This document shows, piece by piece, positions 26,203 through 35,873 of a stretch of DNA of 64,000 bases. Source of the stretch: an uncultured Flavobacteriales bacterium (lineage in GTDB: Bacteria > Bacteroidota > Bacteroidia > Flavobacteriales > Crocinitomicaceae); contig CAMLHZ010000007.1 of NCBI GenBank assembly GCA_946480085.1, forward strand, positions 1 through 64,000, read 5' to 3'. The translations under genes and the position numbers were made by a program. The stretch's first letter is position 1. Every line of letters begins with the position of its first letter. A model generated the notes under the pieces. That model saw nothing but the letters and a program-made list of their open reading frames with translations, ran no database searches and was not told the origin of the DNA.

Positions 26203-27302
26203 AACTAGAACGAGTAATTATATCAGGTGGCGGAACGGGAGGACATATTTTCCCGGCTATCGCTATTGCAAATGAGGTCAAGAAGAGGAATCCGGAGGTG
26301 AAGATTCTTTTCGTTGGGGCAGAAGGCAAAATGGAAATGGAACGTGTTCCGCAAGCAGGATATAAGATTGTTGGCTTACCAATTGTTGGTTTACAGCGAA
26401 GGTTGACGTTGAAGAATCTTGCGCTTCCCTTCAAGCTTTTAAAGAGTTTGCGAATGGCGAAGAAAATTGTGAAAGATTTTAATCCGCAAGTGGTGATTGG
26501 TGTTGGTGGTTATGCGAGTGGTCCAACGTTGAAAATGGCACAACGCTTAAACATTCCAACTGTCATTCAGGAACAGAATTCTTATCCAGGAAAAACCAAT
26601 CGTTTATTGGCTAAAAATATTGCGGCAGTTTGCACGGCCTATGAAAATTTGGAAACGGTATTTCCTCCAAAAACAATTCGTTTGACGGGAAATCCTGTTC
26701 GTGCTGAATTGGCTTCGAATTCCATTTCAAGAGAAGAGGCAATGACTTTGTTTCCTGAATTGGATCCAACCAAAAGAACCATTTTGATTATTGGTGGAAG
26801 TTTGGGGGCAAGAACCTTGAACGAAAGTTTACTCAACGGATTGGATTTACTTCGTCAGGCTGATGTTCAGGTGTTGTGGCAATGTGGTAAGTACTATTTC
26901 GAGAACATGAAAATGGAATTGAATAAGCGCGTTGCGAATCACGTTATAGTAACTGATTTCATTTCCAGAATGGATGCTGCTTATGCTTTAGCGGATGTGG
27001 TGATTTCAAGAGCCGGAGCGTTATCTATTTCGGAATTGTGCCTGGTAGGTAAACCAATTGTTTTGGTGCCTTCTCCAAACGTTTCTGAAGATCATCAAAC
27101 CAAGAATGCAATGGCTTTGGTAAACAACAAAGCAGCAGTTCTGGTGAAAGACGTTGATGCGCCAAATGTTTTGATAAAACGAACATTGGAAATGCTCAAT
27201 AATGTAGAAGAAAAAAATATGCTTTCGATTGCCATCAAAAGAATGGCAAAACCGAGAGCAACAGAGGATATAGTTGACGTAATCGAGCAAGTGGTATCGT
27301 AA
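26199..27302 (+). CDS. murG: UDP-GlcNAc:lipid I N-acetylglucosaminyltransferase
   Basis: Peripheral inner-membrane GT28 enzyme that converts lipid I to lipid II (367 aa). The glycine loops SGGGTGGHIFPA and GVGGYASGPTL, the linker QEQNSYPGKTNR, and the donor-binding GGSLGARTLN and SRAGALSISELCLVGKP are all intact. Start ATG overlaps ftsW by 4 bp. It is separated from murC by 115 bases containing a dispersed palindromic repeat pair, an interruption of the otherwise tightly packed cluster. Confidence 0.96.
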   Translation: MKLERVIISGGGTGGHIFPAIAIANEVKKRNPEVKILFVGAEGKMEMERVPQAGYKIVGLPIVGLQRRLTLKNLALPFKLLKSLRMAKKIVKDFNPQVVIGVGGYASGPTLKMAQRLNIPTVIQEQNSYPGKTNRLLAKNIAAVCTAYENLETVFPPKTIRLTGNPVRAELASNSISREEAMTLFPELDPTKRTILIIGGSLGARTLNESLLNGLDLLRQADVQVLWQCGKYYFENMKMELNKRVANHVIVTDFISRMDAAYALADVVISRAGALSISELCLVGKPIVLVPSPNVSEDHQTKNAMALVNNKAAVLVKDVDAPNVLIKRTLEMLNNVEEKNMLSIAIKRMAKPRATEDIVDVIEQVVS

Positions 27303-27318
27303 GGGCGAGTTTTGACTT

Positions 27319-27410
27319 CCTCCCTTGAGGGAGGATTGAGGAGGGTGGCACCTACTCAATATGAATAATCGGGGAAGGCCATCCCCCTTAGTCCCCCTTC
27401 AAAGGGGGAG
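27319..27410. repeat. Dispersed palindromic repeat pair between murG and murC
   Basis: Two units in opposite orientation: 27319-27349 (CCTCCC-TTGA-GGGAGG core, tail ending GGGTGGC) and 27379-27410, whose reverse complement begins CTCCCCCTTTGAAGGGGGA and ends GGGGGATGG. Each unit has its own small hairpin and together they form one large one. Same family as 7108-7140 and 60787-60866. The second unit happens to be open in the murC frame and could be mis-annotated as a murC N-terminus. Confidence 0.8.
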
Positions 27411-27417
27411 AAAACAA

Positions 27418-28783
<1,366 letters not shown>

Positions 28784-28791
<8 letters not shown>

Positions 28792-29590
28792 TAAGTGGAA
28801 AATAGCGGCTTGGAGTGCTTTTGCCATTTTGGTGATTGTAATCGTTTATTTCTCTCGCAAAGAGCAGGAGGAAACTGTTGCAACGGCGCCGGTGATTTCT
28901 ATTAGTGTGGTCGATGAAAATGCTTTTCTAACCGAAACGGAATTATTGACACGTTTGAAACGCAATAATTTGGTGTACGACGGACAGAAAATGGAAGACA
29001 TCAATACCAATGCAATTGAAACCTTCATTCGTAAGATGCATGAGGTAGAAAAGGTCGAAGTTTTTAAAAAATTAGGGGGTGCCTGGAGCGTGAATGTAAA
29101 AGTTCGCCAACCACTTGCTCGTGTATTTAACAAATTTGGGGAAAGTTTTTATGTGGACGTTCATGGAGTGCCAATGGCTACATCACCCAATTTTACTGCA
29201 AGAGTGCTCGTTTTTTCGGGGAACATTTCAGACAAATGTGACAGTATAACAGTGCCTGAAATTATTAACAATGCATCATTGAAAAGTTCTAGAAATCTAG
29301 ATGAAATCTATCGAATTTCAAATTATGTTTGTAATGATCCATTCTTGTGTGCCCAAATTGGTCAAGTTCATCGAGATCAGTGGGGTAGTTATACGCTAAT
29401 TCCGTTGGTTGGAGAACACGAAATTATTTTCGGTTCTGCTGAATCTGACAAAGAGGTGAAAGAGAAAATGGAGAAATTGAAAATATTCTATCAGGAAGGT
29501 CTTCCTTATGCAGGTTGGAGTAAATATAAAACGATCAACTTGAAGTATGAAAACCAGATAGTGTGTAGGAAAAAAGAAATAACGGATTGA
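28784..29590 (+). CDS. ftsQ: Cell division protein FtsQ
   Basis: A 268-aa bitopic membrane protein: short cytoplasmic N-terminus, one helix (WKIAAWSAFAILVIVIVYFS, 5-24), then a POTRA-like and a beta domain in the periplasm (ENAFLTETELLTRLKRNNLVYDGQKMEDINTNAIETFIRKMHEV..., WSVNVKVRQPLARVF). Position between murC and ftsA supports the call; sequence conservation of FtsQ is low. It begins with TTG 28784 inside the end of murC. The ftsA gene starts one base after its stop. Confidence 0.88.
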
Positions 29591-29591
29591 T

Positions 29592-30905
29592 ATGTCTTCA
29601 GTTAAAAAGAAAATAGTTGTTGGGTTGGACATTGGGACAACCAAAATCGCTTGTTTAGTTGGTACTAAAAACGAACACGGTAAACTGGAGATCATTTCTA
29701 TGGGTCAAAGCGACTCACTTGGTGTTCAACGAGGAATTGTTGCGAACATCGAGAAAACCGTACAATCTATTTTAGCTGCTGTTAAAGAAGCTCAGGATCG
29801 CGTTGATGCAGAATTGACTATTCGCGTTGTGAATGTTGGTATTGCAGGTCAACACATTAAGAGCATGCAGCACCGCGGAATTTTGACGCGCTCAAACGGC
29901 GATATCGAGATTTCTTTGAAAGATGTTGATGCACTTATTGACGATATGTACAAAATGGTTACTCCTCCGGGAGAGCAGATCATTCACGTACTTCCACAGG
30001 AATTTATCGTAGATAGTGAAACAAATATTATTGATCCGGTAGGAATGATGGGTGTTCGCCTGGAGGCGGATTTCCATGTGATTACCGGTCAGGTAAATGC
30101 TGCTAAGCACATCGCAATGTGTGTGGAGAAAAGTGGATTGAGCGTTCAGGACATCATTCTTGAACCAATCGCATCAGCTGAAGCAGTGTTAAACGATGAA
30201 GAAAAAGAAGCTGGAGTGGTATTGGTTGATATCGGTGGTGGAACTACTGATGTTGCGATTTTCCACGAAGGAATTATCCGTCATACTGCAGTTATTCCAT
30301 TTGGAGGTAACGTAATTACAGACGATATTAAAGAAGGGTGTGTAATTCTGCGTAATCACGCTGAAAAGTTGAAAGTGAAATTTGGCTCAGCATTGGCGTC
30401 TGAAAGCTTAGATTCTGATGTAGTTGTAATTCCAGGAGTTCGTGGAAGTGCACCAAAAGAAATTTCGTTGAGAAACTTAGCGAGCATCATTCAGGCACGA
30501 ATGGAAGAGATCATTGAGCAAGTGCACTATGAGATTATGAATTCGGGTTACGAGAAGCGTTTGATCGCTGGTATCGTTGTTACAGGTGGTGGATCTCAGT
30601 TGAAACACATTACGCAGTTATTCGAGTATGTAACTGGAATCAATACACGCGTTGGTTATCCAACAGAGCATTTGGCTTCAACAAATACAATCGAAGCAAT
30701 TTCAAGTCCAATGTACTCAACAGGTATTGGTTTGGTCTTGAAAGGATTCGAGAAAGAAACAGCTGCTTCTTTGGTTTCGGTGAATACAGAAAACGTAAGC
30801 ACAAAACAACAGAAACAACCAAAAGAACAGTCAACAAAACGCCGTGAGTCGTTGTTTGACAAGTTCATTACAAAAGGAAAAGAATTCTTCTCTGAAGAGG
30901 AGTAG
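29592..30905 (+). CDS. ftsA: Cell division protein FtsA
   Basis: Actin-like ATPase that tethers FtsZ to the membrane (437 aa). Phosphate 1 motif VVGLDIGTTKIACLVG, phosphate 2 VLVDIGGGTTDVAIF, adenosine motif IVVTGGGSQLKHI. After a Lys/Gln-rich linker it ends in SLFDKFITKGKEFFSEEE, which can form the amphipathic membrane-targeting helix. It ends in tandem stop codons (TAG TAA). The FtsZ gene follows after 80 bases holding two hairpins. Confidence 0.96.
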   Translation: MSSVKKKIVVGLDIGTTKIACLVGTKNEHGKLEIISMGQSDSLGVQRGIVANIEKTVQSILAAVKEAQDRVDAELTIRVVNVGIAGQHIKSMQHRGILTRSNGDIEISLKDVDALIDDMYKMVTPPGEQIIHVLPQEFIVDSETNIIDPVGMMGVRLEADFHVITGQVNAAKHIAMCVEKSGLSVQDIILEPIASAEAVLNDEEKEAGVVLVDIGGGTTDVAIFHEGIIRHTAVIPFGGNVITDDIKEGCVILRNHAEKLKVKFGSALASESLDSDVVVIPGVRGSAPKEISLRNLASIIQARMEEIIEQVHYEIMNSGYEKRLIAGIVVTGGGSQLKHITQLFEYVTGINTRVGYPTEHLASTNTIEAISSPMYSTGIGLVLKGFEKETAASLVSVNTENVSTKQQKQPKEQSTKRRESLFDKFITKGKEFFSEEE

Positions 30906-30908
30906 TAA

Positions 30909-30948
30909 GGGCGTAACATTTTACGCCCATACGAAGCGTTATGCTTCG
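30909..30948 (+). promoter_or_regulatory. Two adjacent hairpins between ftsA and ftsZ
   Basis: GGGCGTAA (30909-30916) pairs perfectly with TTACGCCC (30921-30928) around a 4-base loop. Immediately after, CGAAGC (30932-30937) pairs with GCTTCG (30943-30948) around a 5-base loop. Neither is followed by a T run, so they are more likely RNA processing, stability or attenuation elements than terminators, and would set the ftsA:ftsZ expression ratio. Confidence 0.6.
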
Positions 30949-30985
30949 ACAAGAAGTTTAGAATAAAGACAATAAAATAAAAGCT

Positions 30986-32575
30986 ATGGAATTCGATTTG
31001 CCAAAAGGAAATAACAACTCAATCATCAAGGTGATTGGTGTTGGAGGGGGTGGAAGCAATGCCGTAAACCACATGTACAACTTGGGAATCAAAGGAGTTG
31101 ATTTCATTGTGTGTAATACCGATCGTCAGGCTTTGGATATTTCACCGGTTCCTTCTAAAATTCAGTTAGGACCAAGTCTTACTGAAGGACGTGGAGCCGG
31201 AGCAATTCCTGAAATCGGAAAAAATGCAGCTATCGAGAATATCGATGAGTTGCGTGAATTGCTAGGAAACGGAACAAAGATGGTTTTCGTTACTGCAGGA
31301 ATGGGTGGTGGAACCGGAACTGGTGCTGCTCCTGTAATTGCGCAAGTAGCTAGAGAATTGAAAATATTAACTGTAGGTATCGTAACGGTTCCTTTTGGAT
31401 TTGAAGGACGTCGTCGTCGTCAGCAAGCTGAAGAAGGATTAGATGAATTACGTACAAACGTTGATACATTATTGATCATTAACAACGAGCGCTTGAAAGA
31501 GATTGGTGGTAATTTAACCATGAGTCAGGCCTTCGCAATGGCGGATAATGTATTGTGTACTGCAGCAAAAGGAATTGCGGAAGTTATTTCTGTTACCGGT
31601 ATTATCAACGTTGACTTCAACGATGTAAATACAGTAATGAGAAATTCTGGTGTTGCTATTATGGGATCTGCATCTGCTGAAGGTGATGATCGTGCAATGG
31701 TTGCAGTTCGTGAAGCATTGAATTCTCCATTATTGAATAACAACGATATCGGTGGTGCAACTCACGTATTGTTGAATATTACTTATGGTGATATTGAGTT
31801 GACAATGGAAGAAATGGGTGATATCACTGATTACATTCAAGATGCGGCTGGATCTACTGCTGAAGTTATCTTCGGTCATGGTTACGATCCATCGTTGGGT
31901 GGAAAAGTAGGTGTTACTTTGGTTGCAACAGGATTTGAATCTGAGCCTTCAACGGGTTTTGAGAAAGCGCCTGAGCGCAATCTTCGTCAGTTAGAAGAAG
32001 AGAAAACAAATCTTTCTGCAACAAACGAAATTACTTCACCATTAACGCATCCAACGCAACAGTCTTCTTCGTTTCCTGTAAGTGAAGAACCTTTTTTGAA
32101 ATCTGCTGAAGAAGTAACTCCTGAAGCAGTGGTTGAGCCAACTCCTTCATTTGTAGCTCCAACTCCTGTGGTTGAGCCTGTAAGTGAAACTCCACAATTG
32201 GATTTAGAGTGGGAGGTGAGTTCAACGCCAAGTGTAAACACGGATTCTGCTCCGGCTAGAAATGTGTTGACATTGGATGATGATTTCGATACAAACACAT
32301 CTGCTCAGGCAAATGATCGTGCCGTTATTTCTAATGATGAATTGCAGCGCAGAAATGCTGAGCGTTTAGAGCGTATTAGAGCTAACAATGCGAAGATCAA
32401 ACGTGCTGAAGGTTTGAAAGAATTGGAAGGTGAGCCAGCATTTGAAAGACGTAATATTCGTTTGGAAAACACTGCTCACAGCGATGACGAGCGTTTAAGC
32501 CGCTTTGGAATTACAAAAGACAACGATGGTGGTTTGAGAACGAACAATTCGTTCTTACATGATAATGTTGACTAA
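30986..32575 (+). CDS. ftsZ: Cell division protein FtsZ
   Basis: Tubulin-like GTPase forming the division ring (529 aa). Core domain (about 1-325) with GVGGGGSNAVNHM, the tubulin signature GGGTGTG (107-113), and NVDFNDVNTVM. It is longer than E. coli FtsZ because of an extended, acidic, Pro/Thr/Glu-rich linker (about 330-450) typical of Bacteroidota. The C-terminus (LSRFGITKDNDG...SFLHDNVD) is the probable conserved peptide for binding FtsA. No perfect promoter is seen in the 80 bases upstream, so it probably depends on the dcw transcript or on internal promoters. Confidence 0.97.
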   Translation: MEFDLPKGNNNSIIKVIGVGGGGSNAVNHMYNLGIKGVDFIVCNTDRQALDISPVPSKIQLGPSLTEGRGAGAIPEIGKNAAIENIDELRELLGNGTKMVFVTAGMGGGTGTGAAPVIAQVARELKILTVGIVTVPFGFEGRRRRQQAEEGLDELRTNVDTLLIINNERLKEIGGNLTMSQAFAMADNVLCTAAKGIAEVISVTGIINVDFNDVNTVMRNSGVAIMGSASAEGDDRAMVAVREALNSPLLNNNDIGGATHVLLNITYGDIELTMEEMGDITDYIQDAAGSTAEVIFGHGYDPSLGGKVGVTLVATGFESEPSTGFEKAPERNLRQLEEEKTNLSATNEITSPLTHPTQQSSSFPVSEEPFLKSAEEVTPEAVVEPTPSFVAPTPVVEPVSETPQLDLEWEVSSTPSVNTDSAPARNVLTLDDDFDTNTSAQANDRAVISNDELQRRNAERLERIRANNAKIKRAEGLKELEGEPAFERRNIRLENTAHSDDERLSRFGITKDNDGGLRTNNSFLHDNVD

Positions 32576-32585
32576 GAGATAAAAA

Positions 32586-32620
32586 TAATAAGGTGACTGA
32601 TACTATTAGTCACCTTATTA
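32586..32620 (+). terminator. Hairpin after ftsZ (end of dcw operon)
   Basis: TAATAAGGTGACT (32586-32598) and AGTCACCTTATTA (32608-32620) are perfect 13-bp inverted arms with a 9-base loop, 10 bases after the ftsZ stop. No T run follows, so termination may need other factors or the stem may protect the 3' end. Confidence 0.65.
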
Positions 32621-32657
32621 CGTTATAACTAAATCGGTTTAAGTATAAAGTTTTTTG

Positions 32658-32665
32658 TAACTTTG
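32658..32665 (+). promoter_or_regulatory. -7 promoter element for yqeY
   Basis: TAACTTTG, an exact match 28 bases before ATG 32694. It shows yqeY is its own transcription unit rather than the last dcw gene. Confidence 0.6.
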
Positions 32666-32693
32666 CCTACCAGAAGCGATTAGAACTTCTAAA

Positions 32694-33143
32694 ATGAATT
32701 TTACAGACAGAATAAATCAAGATATTAAAAACGCAATGTTGGCTAAGGAGAAAGAACGCCTTGCAGCATTACGCGATATTAAAAGCAAGTTAATGTTAGA
32801 GGCAACTTCAGGATCTGGAGAAGTGACAGAAGAAGTAGCTAACAAAATTGTTTTGAAGTTGCACAAGCAACGAATGGAAACATACACGTTGTATGTTGAG
32901 CAAGGTCGTCAAGACTTGGCTGACGAAGAAATTTTTCAAGCTAAAGTAATTGAGGAATACTTGCCAAAAATGCTTTCTGATGATGAAATCAGAAGCGTTG
33001 TTTCAGCGAAAATCCAAGCAATTGGTGCCGCTGGTCCGGCTGACATGGGCAAAGTAATGGGCGCAGTCAACGGACAAATTGCTGGTCAAGCCGATGGAAA
33101 ACGAGTAGCCGAATTGGTGAAAGAGGCTTTGTCCAATTTGTAA
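32694..33143 (+). CDS. yqeY: GatB/YqeY domain-containing protein
   Basis: A 149-aa all-helical protein. YqeY proteins resemble the tRNA-binding tail domain of GatB (Glu-tRNA(Gln) amidotransferase subunit B), but their cellular role is unproven. Typical blocks are MLAKEKERLAALRDIKSKL near the start, VIEEYLPKMLSDDEI in the middle, and GPADMGKVMGAVNGQIAGQADGKRV near the C-terminus. It has its own promoter and a strong terminator, immediately downstream of ftsZ, an arrangement I have seen in other Flavobacteriia. Confidence 0.92.
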   Translation: MNFTDRINQDIKNAMLAKEKERLAALRDIKSKLMLEATSGSGEVTEEVANKIVLKLHKQRMETYTLYVEQGRQDLADEEIFQAKVIEEYLPKMLSDDEIRSVVSAKIQAIGAAGPADMGKVMGAVNGQIAGQADGKRVAELVKEALSNL

Positions 33144-33192
33144 TGGCTTTATTCTAAACAAGTCCGAAAGGCTTTGTTTTTATTGTTGGTAG

Positions 33193-33222
33193 AATCCCTT
33201 TCGAAAGAGAGGGATTTTTTTT
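33193..33222 (+). terminator. Intrinsic terminator after yqeY
   Basis: AATCCCT (33193-33199) pairs with AGGGATT (33210-33216) around a loop that contains CTTTCGAAAG; the run of T continues to 33222. Confidence 0.8.
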
Positions 33223-33318
33223 GTTAAGACGAATTCATTATTCGCCCTTTATAACCGTTTCAATCTGTCTGCCAAATTGGTATGTGGTTATTTTCAATTG
33301 GATTTTGTACTTTGCCTT

Positions 33319-34254
33319 ATGATTCGGAAAATAGGTTTCGTTATTGCTCTATTGCTGGTGTTTTCATGCGCGCACGATAAAGTTGTTGTACGAAACTATC
33401 AAACCGAAAATATTGTAATTGTTGTGATAGACGGACCACGTTACTCAGAAACTTGGGGAGATCCGTTACATAGTAATATTCCTGTTCGTGATAGCTTGTC
33501 GACTTATGGAGTATTGCTAACTAATTTCTATAACCAAGGTGCTACCTACACTATTCCAGGTCACACGGCGATATGTACAGGGAATTATCAGTCAATTGCC
33601 AATGATGGTACACAGTTACCCGATTATCCATCCATTTTTCAAAGTTGGTTGAAGAGCACCAGTGATCCGTATACAAAATGCGCAATAGTTGGATCAAAAG
33701 ACAAGTTGCATGTATTGTCGAATTGTCTATATCCGAATTACCAGAATGAGTATCGTCCGTTTTTCGATTGTGGAGTGAATGGAGATGGTACTGGAGGTTA
33801 TAGAACAGATTCAGTAACCTTGGAAAGAACACTGGATGTTTTGTCCAACAAACAATCACGACTGATTTTGGTTGCGTTTAAAGGGCCGGACTATTTTGGT
33901 CATCAAGGAGACTTTCCTGGTTATATCAATGCGATTCAGGAAACAGATAGATACATCGGTGTGATTTGGGATTATATTCAGAATTCACCAACCTACAAAG
34001 ACAAAACAACGCTGATTGTCACTAATGACCATGGAAGACATCTTGACGGATGGTCAAATGGTTTTGTTGGACATGGTGATAATTGTGATGGATGCAGACA
34101 CATCGAATTTTTTGCATTATCTCCGGATTTCAAGCAAAACGTTCAGCTGAATGTGCCATACGGTCAAATAGATATTTCGGCTACGATTAAAGAGATGCTC
34201 CATTTTCCCTTTTATACGGGTAAAGGAAAAGTGATGGTTGATTTGTTCAGATAA
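33319..34254 (+). CDS. Alkaline phosphatase-superfamily lipoprotein (phosphodiesterase/sulfatase-like)
   Basis: A 311-aa exported protein with lipoprotein signal (hydrophobic stretch ending VFSC, Cys17). The alkaline phosphatase fold is indicated by the metal-binding IVVIDGPRYSE (Asp38), the nucleophile region TYTIPGHTAICTG (Thr78), GPDYFGHQGD, and TNDHGRH (about 236-241). It probably hydrolyses phosphate mono- or diesters in the periplasm or at the outer membrane; the substrate is unknown. The frame extends upstream to 33277, but ATG 33319 gives the clean lipoprotein signal. It is convergent with a tetR gene 13 bp away. Confidence 0.8.
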   Translation: MIRKIGFVIALLLVFSCAHDKVVVRNYQTENIVIVVIDGPRYSETWGDPLHSNIPVRDSLSTYGVLLTNFYNQGATYTIPGHTAICTGNYQSIANDGTQLPDYPSIFQSWLKSTSDPYTKCAIVGSKDKLHVLSNCLYPNYQNEYRPFFDCGVNGDGTGGYRTDSVTLERTLDVLSNKQSRLILVAFKGPDYFGHQGDFPGYINAIQETDRYIGVIWDYIQNSPTYKDKTTLIVTNDHGRHLDGWSNGFVGHGDNCDGCRHIEFFALSPDFKQNVQLNVPYGQIDISATIKEMLHFPFYTGKGKVMVDLFR

Positions 34255-34267
34255 AAGGATACTATTG

Positions 34268-34879
34268 TTATAACCTCTTCAATAAAAACTCGCGCTGCGC
34301 ATCCTTTGTAAAATAAGGAAAGAACATTTCTACCAGTAATCCATGATATTTATCTACCGTGCTTTCTTCAGGTTCGTTATAAACTGCGGCTGATGCAATC
34401 CAGTAATCACTAAAAACACGGATACGCTCATTTAATCCTTCATATTCCGTTGGGAACGCTGGTGCACGCATAACTCCGGCATTTATGGCCAATGTGAATG
34501 AATAGAGATAGGTCTGTTTGCGAATTTGTTCCAGAACGATGAACTGCTCATGTAGTTTTGGATTTTCGCGCATATTCTGATTAAAATCAATCATCAGGAA
34601 TCTGTAACGAAATAAAGCTTCCATTCCAGCTCTAGTACTATCCAGTACAAATTGAAAATTCATTTCTTCCGTATCCAATTTTCCTTTCTCTTCATTGAAA
34701 ACCTCCATCAACTGAAAAAATAGAGCTTCAATAATATCTTCTCTCAGCTTAAAATGGTAATTCAGGTTTCCCTGACTGATCTTCATCTCAGCGGCAATTC
34801 TTCTTAACGTAACGTTTGGTACTCCATGAGTATTGAAGAGTTGAAGCGCTGTGTGTAAGATTCTATCTCGGGTTTTCAT
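34268..34879 (-). CDS. TetR-family transcriptional regulator
   Basis: A 203-aa regulator with an N-terminal TetR helix-turn-helix (RDRILHTALQLFNTHGVPNVTLRRIAAEMKISQGNLNYHFKLREDI, about 4-48) and a ligand domain ending in MFFPYFTKDAQREFLLKRL. It is divergent from a methyltransferase gene; two similar inverted repeats between them (34884-34933) are likely its operators. ATG 34879 was chosen because the 29 upstream codons run through these operators and have no family resemblance. Confidence 0.88.
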   Translation of the reverse strand: MKTRDRILHTALQLFNTHGVPNVTLRRIAAEMKISQGNLNYHFKLREDIIEALFFQLMEVFNEEKGKLDTEEMNFQFVLDSTRAGMEALFRYRFLMIDFNQNMRENPKLHEQFIVLEQIRKQTYLYSFTLAINAGVMRAPAFPTEYEGLNERIRVFSDYWIASAAVYNEPEESTVDKYHGLLVEMFFPYFTKDAQREFLLKRL

Positions 34880-34883
34880 TATT

Positions 34884-34933
34884 TTTAGTAAACTTGACCT
34901 AGAATTAAATAAATTTAGTAACTTTGACCTAAA
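34884..34933. promoter_or_regulatory. Two direct copies of a TetR-type operator in the tetR/methyltransferase intergenic region
   Basis: Copy 1 reads TTTAGTAAACTTGACCTAGA (34884-34903). Copy 2 reads TTTAGTAACTTTGACCTAAA (34914-34933) and has perfect 5-bp inverted ends TTTAG/CTAAA. The copies are 30 bp apart, start to start, about three helical turns. Copy 2 contains the -7 element of the methyltransferase gene. Confidence 0.65.
34919..34926 (+). promoter_or_regulatory. -7 promoter element for the methyltransferase gene, inside operator copy 2
   Basis: TAACTTTG is an exact match; a TTG lies in operator copy 1, about 22 bases upstream. Repressor bound at either copy would block this promoter. 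Confidence 0.6.
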
Positions 34934-34951
34934 GTTAGTAAAAATAGTGTC

Positions 34952-35722
34952 ATGAAACGCAAGCATTTATTTGAATTTGAAGATCAACGTTGGTTCCCAG
35001 GATTTCTTCGTAATTATTTGACTGATTTTCTTCAGTTCGTTTCCAATAAGTTTAACGTGTATAAAGGAGCTGTTCCAATATTGTCTGAAACATTAACTAA
35101 AAGTGGAAATTCCACAATTATTGATTTAGCTTCCGGAGGTGGTGGCGGATTGGTAAATCTTGTGGCAGCATTAGAGAAAGAACATCCACAGTTAAATGTA
35201 GTTCTTACAGACTTCTATCCGAACGAAAAAGCATTTGCGTTCACGGCAAAACAATCCAGTCGTTTTACCTACAGAAAAGAAAGTGTAGATGCGATGAATG
35301 TACCGTCTGAATTGGTTGGATTGCGAACACAATTTCTATCGCTTCATCATTTCAGAGAAGAAGATGCGGTGAAGATTCTTCAGAGTGCAGTGGATGCCAA
35401 AAGTGCAATTGCCTTATTCGAATCACAAGAACGCAATGTAAAAAGCGTAATCGCAATGATTTTTTCACCGCTTAACGTTCTGTTTGTAACACCATTCATT
35501 CGTCCTTTCTCCATTGGAAGAATCATTTTTACGTACATTATTCCCTTAGTTCCCGTTTTTGTAATGTTTGATGGAATTCTTTCGGCGTTGCGAACATATA
35601 CGGTTCCTGAAATGGAAGAGCTCGTAAGCAGAGTAAAAGGTCATGAAAACTATGACTGGAAAATCGGCAAAGTGAAAAGTGGTCCAGCTACAATTTTGCA
35701 TCTAATAGGAACGCCGAAATAA
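34952..35722 (+). CDS. Class I SAM-dependent methyltransferase-like protein
   Basis: A 256-aa protein with a SAM-binding-like motif I (TIIDLASGGGGGLVNLVAAL, about 52-71) and motif LNVVLTDFYPNE. Unusually for a soluble methyltransferase, residues about 165-215 are strongly hydrophobic (VIAMIFSPLNVLFVTPFI, then IIFTYIIPLVPVFVMF), suggesting membrane association. It is divergent from, and presumably repressed by, the TetR gene. A lipid or quinone substrate is possible given the hydrophobic part, but this is inference. Confidence 0.72.
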   Translation: MKRKHLFEFEDQRWFPGFLRNYLTDFLQFVSNKFNVYKGAVPILSETLTKSGNSTIIDLASGGGGGLVNLVAALEKEHPQLNVVLTDFYPNEKAFAFTAKQSSRFTYRKESVDAMNVPSELVGLRTQFLSLHHFREEDAVKILQSAVDAKSAIALFESQERNVKSVIAMIFSPLNVLFVTPFIRPFSIGRIIFTYIIPLVPVFVMFDGILSALRTYTVPEMEELVSRVKGHENYDWKIGKVKSGPATILHLIGTPK

Positions 35723-35836
35723 TTATGAATGAATAAATTACTAATTGTCAAGTTCGAAAAGCGACCATAACTGGAAGAATGTCTTGATAATTTCATCATT
35801 CATAATTGATAATTTTTTATTCACAAACCTATGCCG

Positions 35837-35844
35837 TATCTTTG
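35837..35844 (+). promoter_or_regulatory. -7 promoter element for ahcY
   Basis: TATCTTTG, exact match, 29 bases before the ATG at 35874. Confidence 0.6.
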
Positions 35845-35873
35845 CTGACTGAAAATTAGAGCAATTCATAATT

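Noticed and set aside
27319..27410. Possible insertion sequence or CRISPR repeat between murG and murC
   Set aside because: There is no transposase frame, no target-site duplication that I can see, and only two units; a REP-like palindromic repeat explains it.
30909..30928. Intrinsic terminator between ftsA and ftsZ
   Set aside because: The stem is strong but no T run follows and another hairpin comes immediately after, so a processing or stability role is more likely.
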